DNA of 28,417 bases from Leptolyngbyaceae cyanobacterium CSSed165cm_216 (GCA_007135385.1 SLIY01000290.1:1-28417), one strand, 5' to 3'; positions 8,355-17,043 are shown, counted from the first letter of the stretch. A program made the numbers and translations. The notes: a model not told the origin generated them from the letters alone.

Positions 8355-8834
8355 TCACTCCCCCTGAATAAAGTGACGTAACTCAGCGGTCATGTGATCC
8401 ACCAACCCAGCCGCTGGAATAGCCGCGCTTTGCTCTATCTGGGTGACCATATCCTCCGGCAGATCAAGCAAGGTAACTAGTTTTTGGTAGGCATCGGCCT
8501 CTTGCTGGTTAATCAAATCTTCATCGGGGGTGCGGGAGCTAGCGCTAATCACCTGATAGCCTAGCTTCAGTACCAGTTCTCGCTCAGCAACACTGGTTAG
8601 CTTCGGAGTCAGCTCCTCTAGGGGAATATTTTGCATCATGTAGTCGCGCAGCTCAGTACGCAGGGTGGCTTGGTGCGCAGGGTTGGTGGCAAACAGGCCA
8701 CTAAACTGGTCCAGCATCACCTCCACTTCTTCGTCAGCCAGATGACCATCACTCCAGGCCATGGTTGAAACAATCCTGAGCAGGGTCATTTGACTGGGGC
8801 TAATAGACGGGGGCGGGGGGGGATGGATAGCCAT
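8355..8834 (-). CDS. TerB-domain (tellurite resistance family) protein
   Basis: A 159-residue cytosolic protein with a TerB-like helical domain over most of its length: LLRIVSTMAWSDGHLADEEV at about residues 19-38 carries the acidic D-G-x-x-x-x-E-E pattern typical of TerB, thought to bind metal. The family is linked to tellurite resistance and stress, but in cyanobacteria its role is not established. I chose ATG 8834 over the longer start at 8885 because an ideal AAGGAG lies 6 nt upstream of it; the longer version adds 17 residues that are not TerB-like. The Shine-Dalgarno lies inside a doubled GGAGACAG. The gene converges on the 773-residue gene. Confidence 0.82.
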   Translation of the reverse strand: MAIHPPPPPSISPSQMTLLRIVSTMAWSDGHLADEEVEVMLDQFSGLFATNPAHQATLRTELRDYMMQNIPLEELTPKLTSVAERELVLKLGYQVISASSRTPDEDLINQQEADAYQKLVTLLDLPEDMVTQIEQSAAIPAAGLVDHMTAELRHFIQGE

Positions 8835-8969
8835 AACTGTCTCCTTAGCTGTCTCCTTCAACTGGCCGCAATCAACCTGAGGCACACTGCCTCACTGGTG
8901 GCAGCATCCACAGAGTCTGTTGACAACCTACCACGGAGATTTCAGCCCCCAAAGCAATGTTAGTAATCT

Positions 8970-8985
8970 CTACAAATCTACAAAT
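8970..8985. repeat. Perfect tandem 8-mer CTACAAAT x2
   Basis: CTACAAAT occurs twice head to tail about 135 nt upstream of the TerB-protein start and 27 nt after the Crp/Fnr gene ends. It may be a regulator site in the TerB-gene promoter; nothing else supports this. Confidence 0.3.
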
Positions 8986-9011
8986 TCTGCACGGTATCGG
9001 CCCCAGAAGGG

Positions 9012-9695
9012 CTAAAATCGTCCGGCCAAATGGGCCAACTGCTTGGTGTTTTTGAGGCGCATAACGGGGCGATCGCTGGACCGTACTACCCAGCCCTTTT
9101 CCATGAGTTTCGCCAGAATCTTGCTGGCCTCCTCAGGGGTAATATCCGCCAGGTCTGCCAAGTCTTTGGGGGCAATATCTAGAATTTCGACTCCGTCTTC
9201 AACGGATGCACCGTAGGCCTCTTGCAGGATGGTGAGAATGTTCGCTAGCTTTGCCGCCGGTGGCTGCTGTCGCAACTGTAGCCGTAAGTTGGTCTGGCGC
9301 AACCGCTGCACCATCAACTGCAAAAGGCGATGATGTAACTGGGAGTCCTTGAATAGGGTTTGAATAAAACGCTGAGCGGAGATGCTCATTAACTTCACAG
9401 CGGTCATCGCCACCACGTCAGTGGACCGGGGAGATTCATCTAAAATCGCCATTTCCCCAAAAAAATCCCCTCGCCCTAGAATCGCCAGGGTAACTAGGCG
9501 TTCATCAGCATGACGACGGACCTTAACCCAGCCCGACTCAATGAAATAAACCGCATTACCCCACGCATCCTCCATGACGATCGCCCGATTGGCAGGATAG
9601 TCGTGATGGGTTGCCACCGAGAGCAGCCATTCCACCGTTTCTGGGCTGGCAGCGCTGAATAATGGAAAGCGATCGCTTAAAGTATCGGAGGGCAT
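9012..9695 (-). CDS. Crp/Fnr-family transcriptional regulator
   Basis: A DNA-binding regulator with an N-terminal cyclic-nucleotide-type beta-barrel (about residues 15-125) and a C-terminal helix-turn-helix (about 165-222). The phosphate-binding cassette reads FGEMAILDESPRSTDV: the Gly-Glu pair and the Arg that contact cAMP in CRP are present, although RST replaces the usual RSA, so the ligand is uncertain. There is no Cys cluster for an Fnr iron-sulphur centre. The HTH reads DLADLADITPEEASKILAKL. I prefer ATG 9695 (227 aa, starting MPSDTLSDRFPLF). The longer frame from 9779 would add 28 hydrophobic residues ending in FFLLISIL, unlike this family, and neither start has a strong Shine-Dalgarno. 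Resembles the cyanobacterial SYCRP-like group; targets are unknown. Confidence 0.87.
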   Translation of the reverse strand: MPSDTLSDRFPLFSAASPETVEWLLSVATHHDYPANRAIVMEDAWGNAVYFIESGWVKVRRHADERLVTLAILGRGDFFGEMAILDESPRSTDVVAMTAVKLMSISAQRFIQTLFKDSQLHHRLLQLMVQRLRQTNLRLQLRQQPPAAKLANILTILQEAYGASVEDGVEILDIAPKDLADLADITPEEASKILAKLMEKGWVVRSSDRPVMRLKNTKQLAHLAGRF

Positions 9696-9831
9696 AAGTA
9701 TGGAAATCAGCAGAAAGAAGAGTAGAGCCTCTGGCAGCCAGACTACGCTCATACTACCGAGAAAACCAAGGAACTCCAACTACCCAGCGGGGGGGGTCGC
9801 CCCTCTAGGGCTCTGTGGCACCAGTCGCCCC

Positions 9832-9891
9832 CCAGTCCCGACACCCTTGCACCGTAAACCCCTCCCCTAACACCCGACACCCGACACCTAC
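9832..9891. repeat. Heptanucleotide tandem repeat, copy D
   Basis: Degenerate 7-mers between two minus-strand genes, clearest as CCTAACA, CCCGACA, CCCGACA, CCTACCC at 9866-9893. Same unit style as the copies near 8255, 19213 and 24203. It lies downstream of the alpha/beta hydrolase and upstream of the Crp/Fnr gene. Confidence 0.5.
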
Positions 9892-9908
9892 CCCCCAGCC
9901 AAAGGTTG

Positions 9909-10793
9909 TTATACTTCAGCCAACCACTCGAGCACTAGGGGATTTACCAGGTCTGGGGCCTCATCCTGGGGGCAGTGACCAACCCCCTCCAGTTCTACCC
10001 ACTGCTGCACTGTCGGATGGTGCCCTAAAGCCCGTCCCAAGGCTACCGGTTCCCAGGGATCAGCCTGCCCCCAGATAATCCAAACCGGACATTGCACCTG
10101 GGGCAGCAGATCATCGGGCAGTGGACCTTGGGAATAGCGCACAAAGGCTAAAAAAACATCGGCGGCCCCAGGAGCTTGGGCTGGGGTCAAGATTGCCTCC
10201 ACCAACTCATCAGTAATCGCCTCGGGGCGATGATAGGCTTGTCTTAGCAGGGTACGAATCACCTGGGGGCGGGCAATACGAGAAAAGAAAAATCGCCCTA
10301 CCGGCGGATAGCCTAAGAGGTTTTGCACCACGGGTGTACTCAACCGCTGATGCCAGGGGATATCCGCCCGCCGTCGCTCATGCAGCAAGCGCAGCGAACA
10401 GTTGAGCATGATCACCCCCCGCACCCAAGCAGGCTGATCAACAGCGGCCTGCAGAGCCACCACACAACCAATGGAATTGGCCACCACATAGACCGGCTCG
10501 CCAATCACCTGTTGGCAGAAGTCAACAATCTGCTGACTCCAGGTTTCAAAGGTATAGGCCAAGGGCTGATGTGGAGCAGGCTTGTCAGAACCGCCAAAGC
10601 CAAGCAAATCAATAGCATAGGCCCGATGCTGCTGCCCGTAGACCGGCAGGTTTTTGCGCCAGTGATCACTAGAGGCCCCAAACCCATGAATGCAGAGGAT
10701 CGGCGGCCCCGCATCGCCAATTTGCTGATAGCGAATGGAGAAACCCTTCCAGGCCCAGGTTTTTGTTGTGGGGGCAGCCAGCACAGAACTCAC
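9909..10793 (-). CDS. Alpha/beta-fold hydrolase
   Basis: A 294-residue serine hydrolase of the alpha/beta fold. The oxyanion-hole strand reads ILCIHGFGASSDHW. The nucleophile elbow is ANSIG with Ser107, an N-S-I-G variant of GxSxG. The likely acid is Asp245 in WGQADPW and the base His273 in GVGHCPQDE, so the triad is complete. A helical cap (about 130-215) covers the site. This subgroup is common in cyanobacteria and plastids and includes ester hydrolases of the pheophytinase type, but I cannot name a substrate. The GTG start at 10793 has GAGAG 7 nt upstream. No signal peptide. It appears monocistronic. Confidence 0.88.
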   Translation of the reverse strand: MSSVLAAPTTKTWAWKGFSIRYQQIGDAGPPILCIHGFGASSDHWRKNLPVYGQQHRAYAIDLLGFGGSDKPAPHQPLAYTFETWSQQIVDFCQQVIGEPVYVVANSIGCVVALQAAVDQPAWVRGVIMLNCSLRLLHERRRADIPWHQRLSTPVVQNLLGYPPVGRFFFSRIARPQVIRTLLRQAYHRPEAITDELVEAILTPAQAPGAADVFLAFVRYSQGPLPDDLLPQVQCPVWIIWGQADPWEPVALGRALGHHPTVQQWVELEGVGHCPQDEAPDLVNPLVLEWLAEV

Positions 10794-10908
10794 GGCGAAC
10801 TCTCAAGTAGAACTTTACTTAAATTAACACTTTTTATCATGTAATTCGCCAGTACTATTTTTCTAGGTCCATCGTCTAGCCACCCTGGAGTCATCCCTGG
10901 ACGCATTT

Positions 10909-10926
10909 TCAACCTGCCCTAACAGG
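10909..10926. other. Small inverted repeat in intergenic gap
   Basis: AACCTG, a CCCTAA loop and CAGGTT form a 6-bp hairpin in the 276-nt gap between the hydrolase start and the end of the next minus-strand gene. No T-run follows on either strand. I see no other structure in this gap. Confidence 0.25.
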
Positions 10927-11069
10927 TTGTGGCTGGTGTCCATGACGACCCAGTGGAATCTGTTACGCCTACATGTAAGCCGCAGGGCTAGTAAATAAGC
11001 ACACCCTGGACTGCTTCCGTCACAGGGAGCTAAATGAAGGGGCAGATCAGCGCTTGAATCCCTAAGGTA

Positions 11070-11456
11070 CTAATCAGAGGCTTGACCAGCCTGTCGACCT
11101 AATTCATAGACACCGCAACCCACACAGCTGATGAGTCCCAGGCTCACCGCCCAACTGGTCCCCATACTGATAGCCAGCCCATAATGAACTAAACCGCCCA
11201 CCAATAAAAAGGGGGCAACGCTCACAAGGGAGGCTAAAAAAGCGTTTTGGGCTTCCCGGCCTTTTCGGGTGCGCTCAAATTCTGCCTCTGACAGGTATAA
11301 AGAGCGTTCGGCCCAATTTAGCCAACGATTAACTTGATCAATGGTCCACTGGGCCAGGGGAGAAAAACCCAGGTACAGGGCTAAGGCCCACAGTGCCGTA
11401 CCGGCGATCACAGCAGTATCGATAGTAATAGGGAAAGACAAGAACGCAATTAACAT
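11070..11456 (-). CDS. Small membrane protein, unknown function
   Basis: A 128-residue protein with three hydrophobic helices (about residues 12-32, 74-93 and 97-116) and a hydrophilic, charged stretch between the first and second (SEAEFERTRKGREAQ). A GCG-containing ISCVGCGVYELG segment near the C-terminus has two close cysteines. I do not recognise the family. It starts 46 nt after the end of ycf66 on the same strand, so the two probably form an operon. The start MLIAFLSF has only a weak ribosome site. Confidence 0.65.
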   Translation of the reverse strand: MLIAFLSFPITIDTAVIAGTALWALALYLGFSPLAQWTIDQVNRWLNWAERSLYLSEAEFERTRKGREAQNAFLASLVSVAPFLLVGGLVHYGLAISMGTSWAVSLGLISCVGCGVYELGRQAGQASD

Positions 11457-11502
11457 GCCAGTAGGGATAGGAAAGAACGCTCAGCAACCGGCGCGACCAC
11501 TC

Positions 11503-12201
11503 CTAATCTCGCTCAGGCCGATAGTCAGGACGAGGGGGCGAGGGGGGAGGACCGGGATCAAGGCGGTAGCGATCGTTATACTCACTGCGGCTCCTCGGAG
11601 GACGTCGCCGCCGCACGCGCTCGTCAGGGCGGGGGGGAGGACCGTAGTAGGGAGGCTCGTCAGGGCGTCCGCCCCGGCTATCAGGAGGAGGGGGATCACT
11701 ACGGTAGCGATCGTCGTAGGTATCTCTAGGGTAGGGAGGCCGAGGCGGAACTGGTTCATCCCGTCCCCCCAGCATAGGCCGAGGGCGAGCATAGGGGTCA
11801 CTGGGTCCCATGTCCCGCATGTCCAATTCGGCCCGCAAGTTTGTACGACTGTCAGGACCGTAGACTGGACGACTGGGACGATATCCACCCCCACCTCCGC
11901 CCCCATAACCATCCCAGCCCTCTGCCTGGGGAGAGGGGCGATTCTGGGTTGGGGTGCGAGAATTGATGTTCTGAATGATTAGTGAGGTGAGCACACCTAC
12001 CATGATCGACTGTTGCAGGGAGGACAACAGCGGCATGGTCCATTCAGACAGCAGAATCACCCCAGAAACGAGCAGTAAAACTGAATAGATCTTGTCAGAA
12101 TCGCGACCATATCCAGGCTTGAGCCGATCCAAAAAAAACAAGGTAACGGCACCGAGGATTGTGGCAATACCAAGCAGTAAGGGGACGGGGGTAAAATTCA
12201 C
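11503..12201 (-). CDS. ycf66: Ycf66 family protein with Pro/Arg-rich tail
   Basis: A 232-residue member of the Ycf66 family, found in cyanobacteria and some plastids, function unknown. The first 85 residues hold three membrane helices with the family pattern (ILGAVTLFFLDRLKPGYGRD, then YSVLLLVSGVILLSEW, then IMVGVLTSLIIQNI). The rest is a long low-complexity cytosolic or lumenal tail rich in Pro, Arg, Asp and Tyr, with RPDE/RYRSDPPPP-like units and a GGGGGGY run; such tails vary widely between species. The start is GTG, supported by GAGGA 7 nt upstream. The downstream 128-residue membrane protein is likely co-transcribed. Confidence 0.85.
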   Translation of the reverse strand: MNFTPVPLLLGIATILGAVTLFFLDRLKPGYGRDSDKIYSVLLLVSGVILLSEWTMPLLSSLQQSIMVGVLTSLIIQNINSRTPTQNRPSPQAEGWDGYGGGGGGGYRPSRPVYGPDSRTNLRAELDMRDMGPSDPYARPRPMLGGRDEPVPPRPPYPRDTYDDRYRSDPPPPDSRGGRPDEPPYYGPPPRPDERVRRRRPPRSRSEYNDRYRLDPGPPPSPPRPDYRPERD

Positions 12202-12425
12202 AGTGGATTCCTCGTTAGGATGGCGACTCTGCGCTTAGCCGCAAATGGCTAGAACCAGTGCATGACAGACCGCTTTACTCTAATACATATCCAGGCACTT
12301 GCACCACGTCTAGCTTCAGGTTCAACAGCCTCCACTGGAAAAATGCTACATCTGGCTTGAGACGAGGGCAGTACCCTATCTGGGGATTGCAGTTTAACGG
12401 TTACCATCAGCTATCTTCAGTAACT

Positions 12426-12447
12426 CTAAGGGCCTGCTAAGGGCCTG
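12426..12447. repeat. Perfect tandem 11-mer CTAAGGGCCTG x2
   Basis: Two identical 11-bp units head to tail, one helical turn apart, about 380 nt upstream of the 954-residue gene and 225 nt upstream of ycf66. The period would place two bound proteins on the same face of the DNA; equally it may be a slippage product. Confidence 0.5.
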
Positions 12448-12477
12448 CGGCAATTCGGATTGATTCATGTAGGTAGA

Positions 12478-12507
12478 ACGGCATCTTGCCGTGGAGGCGA
12501 AACGCCT
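12478..12507. repeat. Double-palindrome intergenic repeat
   Basis: Two adjacent short hairpins: ACGGCA/TGCCGT with a TCT loop (12478-12492) and AGGCG/CGCCT with an AAA loop (12495-12507), followed by TGTCCTAGAGG. The phrase resembles dispersed palindromic elements of the type GGCATCTTGCC...GCCTGTCC that I know from cyanobacterial intergenic DNA. Only one copy is in this window. Confidence 0.45.
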
Positions 12508-12824
12508 GTCCTAGAGGTGTTCACGATTCACGCAAAATTGCTATGGGACCCAGAGCACAACTCCAACGGTTATTTAGTTATTCTAACGGACTGTCAAGAG
12601 TTCCATAGATCACCTGTGAGGTGACGCTTGATGAGATAACGCTCGTGAGATAACACAGAGGAAAGTTCCCAACCCGGCCCAATCCCTATGAAGTATCAGG
12701 TATCCTAGGCATATTCCGCTTGTCCTTGTGATCATGTTGTCCGCTAGAGTCATGATCTCGTAGGGCTGAAATTACTCTTGTCGGCAGGAGTATTGTCTTT
12801 GAAATTCCTTCTAGGATCGTCCTG

Positions 12825-15689
12825 ATGAGGCAACCTATCCGTTCCCTGGCCACTGTTCCCCGCCCCATTTTGCTGCTGGTCCTGATCGGGCTAAGTAGGG
12901 GTGGGCCCTTGATGGCTAATCCAGGGCAGGCCAATCAGGCGGGGCAGGGGGGAGCTGATCAGCCGGTGCTGATGGCTCAAGGGGCAACCACCGCCGATCT
13001 AGAGCGGTTGCAGCGGGAAGCGGATTTGGCGTTTAGCCGGGCAACCACCCTGTTTTTTGTGCTGCTAGGCACCCTACTGGTGCTGTTAGGGGTAGGGGTA
13101 GCCATGTTGTGGCTGATGCGGCGATCGGTGATTCAGGAAGTGTCGGAGGTGGTGCGTCAACAAATCAATGCCATCACCGACTTAGAAACCAAGATTCAGT
13201 CGGCTACCCGTGACCTCGACCACATCCTAGGCCAGGCCCAGGAACGGGCTACTGCCATTGAAAGCCGCACTAATCGCTTCCAAGAAGACGCGGTGACCAA
13301 GAAGCAGGTGCTCAACCGACTGGTGGATGATCTAGCGGAGTTTAAGGCTCGCACCATTAACGACTGGCAGTCTACTTTAGCTGATTTGCAGGTAAAGCTA
13401 GAGTCCACAGAGGCCAACTTTGTCGGCCATCTCTCAGGGCTACGACAAACTGCAGATGACCAGGTCACCACCCTGCGCAAAGAAACCCAAATGCAGCGGG
13501 ATGTGGTGTTTCGCACCCTAGAGGACAACCAGAGTAGTTTTTTGCGAGACGTGAATCGGCTGCGCAGTGATGTGGAGGTGCAGCAAGATGCCGTGCTGCA
13601 AAAGCTAACTAATACTGAGACAGCCTTCATCGACCAGGTGGGTACGTTAACCCAAAGTGTGCAGGATGAGCGCGATCGCGTCATGGCCTCCCTAGTTGAC
13701 CTGCGCCAACAACTGACCACCCAGGCCAGTGACCAGGTGGAACGCCAGGCTACCGCCATTGCTGCTGCTTTAGAGGCCCAAGAGCAAGCCAGTCTGGACC
13801 AGGTGCGGGCTCAAGAGCAAGCGATGAGCCGCCAACTAGAAGAACTACAGGTGGCGGCCCTGGGGCAAAAGGACTTGGCCATTCAAAACATTGAGCGATC
13901 GATCGATGAGTTTACCCAGCGATTTGCCAATCTGCGCAGTGAGGTTGAATCTCAACGCAACCGGATTTTGCAAGACCTGCGCCGCCAGGCGGATGAGTTC
14001 TTGGCCCAGTTTACGGGGTTGCGAGGGGATATCGAACAACGACAAGAGACCCTGCTCGCCGATCTGCGTCGGGCTGCTGACGATGCCTTGAATCGCTTTG
14101 CCACGGTGCGCACCGAAGTAGATGGCCGCCAGCGCAGTACCCTGGATGAGTTTCAGCAGATGGCCCAAGAGCTGCAAACTCAGTTGACCCAGCTGGCCCT
14201 GGAGGCGGATAGTCAAAAGTCAACCTTGCTGAGCGACCTACAGGAATCGGCCAATGCCTTTGGTCAACAGGTGCGATCGCTACAAGATACCGCCGGAGAG
14301 CAGCAAATTCAGGTATTAGACGGGCTGCGAGCCATGGAAGCTGCCTTTACCGAACAACTGGGTCAGGTGCGGCAGATGGTGTTTGCTAAGCGCGATCGCG
14401 TGCTCGACAAAATTGATAGCTTTGACCGTCGTCTAAGTGATGATCTAACCAACCTAGAGGCCACCGCTGCCGAACGAGAAACCCAGGTGAAAGCTCGCTT
14501 GGATGGGTTAATGACTGAAATGACCGAGCGGTTTGGCCAACTGCAAGCCGACATTGAAGCCGGGCGGGAGGTCACCCTAGGGAATCTCAACGACCTAAAA
14601 CAAAGTTATCAAGTCCGCCTGGACGCCATTCAGGCCGAGGCCCAGCACCAAAAGGCAGAAATCATGCAGCGGCTCGGAGAAGTCACCCCCCAATACCTAG
14701 CCGATTCGTTCATGAGCGAGGCTCGCCAGCAGTTTGCCACCATCGACGATAAGCTTAGCCGCCTGGAGACCAACCGCCCCCAACTGTTCCTCACCGCCGA
14801 CGAGTATATCGAGCGGGGCGATCGCTACCTGGCTGACGCCGACTACCAACTGGCCATCAGCGAATACGACAAAGCCCTGGAGATCCAGCCGATCAATACC
14901 CAGGTGTGGTTGAACCGGGCTAAGGCGCAGCAAGAACTGGAGCAGCTAGAAGCCGCGATTGACTCCCTCAATCGGCTGCTCGACCTAGCCCCCAAGCACA
15001 CCATCGCCCTCAGCCAAAAGGGGATGCTGCTGCGAGAGCTACGTCGTCACGAAGAAGCGCTGACCGTGTTTGAGCGGTTAACAGAGTTGGCAGCCGACGA
15101 TCCAAAAGCCTGGCTGAATCGGGGCATGGTGCTCAGCCGTCTGAAGCGTCGAGAAGAAGCGATCGAAGCCTTTGACAAAGCCCTCGAGCTCAACCCTGAA
15201 TATCACGAAGCCTGGGTGAACCGGGGGGTCTCCTACGGTATCTTGCAGCAGCATGAAGAAGCCTTTAAGTCCTTTGATAAGGCGGTGGAGTATCAGGCCA
15301 ATGACGCGATCGCCTGGCTGAATCGCGGCCTTTCCCTGATTGAGCTAGAGCAATACGATGAGGCCCTGGCCAGCTTCGACAAAGCCACCCGCTTCAACCC
15401 TGACTCACCTAAAGCCTGGGATAATCGCGGGTTAGCCCTGGTTAAGCTAGGCCGTGATGATGCGGCCATCAAAAGTTTTGACACCGCCATTAGCCTTGAC
15501 CCCGACTATCCCAAAGCCCATTACCACAAGGCCCTCTGCTATGCCCTGCAACGCCAGTTTGACCCCGCCATGGAAGCCCTGCAACAGGCGGTGCGACTAG
15601 ACCCTGACTACAAGGAAGAAGCCCGCACCGAACCCGCCTTTGACGAACTGTGGAGCGACAACTGGTTCCGCGAACTGGTGGAAAAGTAG
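12825..15689 (+). CDS. Membrane-anchored coiled-coil protein with 29-residue repeats and eight TPRs
   Basis: A 954-residue protein, probably a structural or scaffolding membrane protein. A hydrophobic N-terminus (residues 14-30, signal-like) is followed by a clear transmembrane helix at about 75-100 (FFVLLGTLLVLLGVGVAML) and a basic RRS stop-transfer. Residues 185-627 form a long helical region with a regular 29-residue period, about 15 units, with 8 extra residues before one unit. Residues 660-931 are eight consecutive 34-residue TPRs (AWLNRG...A...FDKALELNP pattern), capped by FDELWSDNWFRELVEK. Topology suggests repeats and TPRs on one side of the membrane. AGGA lies 8 nt before the ATG. 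Filament-forming coiled-coil TPR proteins are known in cyanobacteria (All4981 of Anabaena, as I recall), a possible analogy only. Coding certain, role inferred. Confidence 0.85.
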   Translation: MRQPIRSLATVPRPILLLVLIGLSRGGPLMANPGQANQAGQGGADQPVLMAQGATTADLERLQREADLAFSRATTLFFVLLGTLLVLLGVGVAMLWLMRRSVIQEVSEVVRQQINAITDLETKIQSATRDLDHILGQAQERATAIESRTNRFQEDAVTKKQVLNRLVDDLAEFKARTINDWQSTLADLQVKLESTEANFVGHLSGLRQTADDQVTTLRKETQMQRDVVFRTLEDNQSSFLRDVNRLRSDVEVQQDAVLQKLTNTETAFIDQVGTLTQSVQDERDRVMASLVDLRQQLTTQASDQVERQATAIAAALEAQEQASLDQVRAQEQAMSRQLEELQVAALGQKDLAIQNIERSIDEFTQRFANLRSEVESQRNRILQDLRRQADEFLAQFTGLRGDIEQRQETLLADLRRAADDALNRFATVRTEVDGRQRSTLDEFQQMAQELQTQLTQLALEADSQKSTLLSDLQESANAFGQQVRSLQDTAGEQQIQVLDGLRAMEAAFTEQLGQVRQMVFAKRDRVLDKIDSFDRRLSDDLTNLEATAAERETQVKARLDGLMTEMTERFGQLQADIEAGREVTLGNLNDLKQSYQVRLDAIQAEAQHQKAEIMQRLGEVTPQYLADSFMSEARQQFATIDDKLSRLETNRPQLFLTADEYIERGDRYLADADYQLAISEYDKALEIQPINTQVWLNRAKAQQELEQLEAAIDSLNRLLDLAPKHTIALSQKGMLLRELRRHEEALTVFERLTELAADDPKAWLNRGMVLSRLKRREEAIEAFDKALELNPEYHEAWVNRGVSYGILQQHEEAFKSFDKAVEYQANDAIAWLNRGLSLIELEQYDEALASFDKATRFNPDSPKAWDNRGLALVKLGRDDAAIKSFDTAISLDPDYPKAHYHKALCYALQRQFDPAMEALQQAVRLDPDYKEEARTEPAFDELWSDNWFRELVEK
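13377..14705 (+). repeat. 87-bp coding repeat (29-residue helical unit)
   Basis: Within the 954-residue gene, units begin at residues 185, 214, 243, 272, (301, with 8 extra), 338, 367, 396, 425, 454, 483, 512, 541, 570 and 599. The shared pattern has a hydrophobic residue at 1, Leu/Ile at 4, acid at 7, Val/Ile/Ala at 8, Gln/Arg at 11-12, Leu at 16 and 19, Phe/Leu near 26 and often Gln/Arg at 29. DNA identity between units is low, so the copies are old or under protein-level constraint. Confidence 0.8.
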
Positions 15690-16137
15690 CCGTCCAGCTA
15701 ACCTTTTGCTGATGGCGATAGGCAGTGTTTTTTGGCATCTCGGTTGCCGAGGAGGCGATCGCCCCGTCTCCTTGAGCTTAGGTCTTTTGAACGAACTAGA
15801 ATACGTTTATTCCACGTTTGCATAAGTTGAACTCATCATTGCCTGACTTGAGTTTGCAAGGATACGATACAGAGCTCTGGACGTTTCCGTAGAGCTTTTT
15901 GGTAGGTATCTATTAATACACGACAACCAATCGATTGACATCCCGATTTGTGGAATGCTCCAGCTTAAAAAAAGCTTTGATACGTTAGACTATTGCTAAG
16001 CGATTAGAATGTGGCTGACTCTATTATTTGAACTATGCCACAGAAGAAATCAGATTAAAGGTTTCTCTAGAAGAAATCTTCAGGATCACGATTCTTAATC
16101 TAATCTTAGTTCAACCACGCAAACTCACTAAGAAAAA
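15690..16137. other. 448-bp AT-rich intergenic region before the desaturase
   Basis: No gene seen. Composition shifts here: a HIP1 octamer at 15755-15762 is the last for about 4.8 kb, after which the sequence is AT-rich. A short CTCGG/CCGAG hairpin sits at about 15749-15761 without a T-tract. AGATTAA and TTAATCT form a loose inverted repeat about 50 nt apart upstream of the desaturase. The desaturase promoter must lie here. Confidence 0.45.
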
Positions 16138-17043
16138 ATGAAATCGTATTCCCCTCTTACATCTGCTTCTTATTTGTTGGGTCTGGTACCACCTGTTGTT
16201 TATCACGTTGGCTCATTGCTAGTGTTCACAACTGGGTTGTCATTGGGTTCTATTCTCTTTGTTTTTCTACTATACTTTATCCGAGCAATAGCTATAACAA
16301 GCATTTATCACCGGTTAATTACGCATAAATCTTATCAGGCATCTGATTTAGTTAAGTGGATAGGTAGTGTTGTGGTAGCGTCAGCAGGACAAATGGGACC
16401 AAGTTGGTGGAAAGCACACCACTTAAACCATCATCAATATACTGATAGAGAGCTAGATCCCCACTCTCCTCATACCCCTTTCCAGGGAATCAGAGGATTT
16501 CTTTGGTCTCATGTGGGGTGGTTGATGTCTAGTCAGTGGTTCCCAACTAAACTGCCAAGTGATGTTGAAAATGATAGAGTTTTAAAGACTATCGATCGAT
16601 TGCATTTCCTCCCTTTCATAATCCTTGGCGCAGCCTCATATCTGCTTGGTGGACTTGAATATCTCGGTGCTTTTTTTCTCAGCACAACCCTTCTATTTCA
16701 CAGCACTCAAACCGTCAATTCCCTAGCGCATCTTTTTGGTGATCAACCCTTTGCTACCGAAGACCAAAGTCGAAACAATAGTCTCGTGGCATTTCTAACG
16801 GTAGGTGAAGGCTGGCATAATCTTCACCATGCCTTTCAGTCCTCTAGTCGTCATGGTATTACCATTCGGAATAGCAAGGTTGTCTATTTGCCAGACCCTA
16901 CATTTAGTTTTCTAAAAGTGCTTGAGTCTTTGGGGTTAGCTTCAAAGCTTCGAGTCCCTACTGAAGCCGATCTGCTAGCATGTGCCAAGACTCCAAACCT
17001 TCAGGCATTGAGTTCCAGGTTGCCAGCCCCAGAAGAAAGCTAG
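16138..17043 (+). CDS. Acyl-CoA-type delta-9 fatty acid desaturase
   Basis: An integral-membrane di-iron enzyme that should insert a double bond into an acyl chain, using reduced ferredoxin and O2. All histidine boxes are present: HRLITH (58-63), HHLNHH (94-99) and GEGWHNLHH (H227, H230, H231). The added ligand region NSLAHLFG (N194, H198) and SHVGWL (124-129) mark the acyl-CoA/acyl-lipid delta-9 (DesC-like) group. Four hydrophobic helices are arranged in two pairs (about 12-52 and 157-185). At 301 residues it is normal to slightly short. The ATG has only AAGAAAAA upstream. The gene is visibly AT-richer than its surroundings (25 GC of 60 in 16141-16200). It converges with a cyclopropane-synthase-like gene 166 bp away. 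Possibly an accessory desaturase with a different chain or position; that cannot be read by eye. Confidence 0.9.
   Translation: MKSYSPLTSASYLLGLVPPVVYHVGSLLVFTTGLSLGSILFVFLLYFIRAIAITSIYHRLITHKSYQASDLVKWIGSVVVASAGQMGPSWWKAHHLNHHQYTDRELDPHSPHTPFQGIRGFLWSHVGWLMSSQWFPTKLPSDVENDRVLKTIDRLHFLPFIILGAASYLLGGLEYLGAFFLSTTLLFHSTQTVNSLAHLFGDQPFATEDQSRNNSLVAFLTVGEGWHNLHHAFQSSSRHGITIRNSKVVYLPDPTFSFLKVLESLGLASKLRVPTEADLLACAKTPNLQALSSRLPAPEES

Larger units (their letters stand above)
12202..12824. other. 623-bp intergenic region without a supported gene
   Basis: The divergent gap between ycf66 and the 954-residue gene. Short open frames occur but none has a ribosome site or recognisable protein. It contains a tandem 11-mer (12426-12447) and a double palindrome (12478-12507), listed separately. 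Both flanking promoters must lie here. It could hold a small RNA, but I cannot point to one. Confidence 0.5.

Noticed and set aside
10845..10862. NtcA-like GTA...TAC near the hydrolase promoter
   Set aside because: Spacer is nine bases instead of eight and no correctly spaced -10 box could be assigned.
11341..11982. 213-codon open frame antisense to ycf66 and its neighbour
   Set aside because: Its length follows from the low-complexity Pro/Arg codons of ycf66 read backward; no protein features.
12258..12440. 60-codon open frame in the ycf66 upstream gap
   Set aside because: No ribosome site, no recognisable sequence and it runs into the tandem 11-mer.
12200..12830. CRISPR array in the intergenic repeats
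   Set aside because: Only two 11-bp units without spacers; no repeat-spacer pattern and no cas genes.
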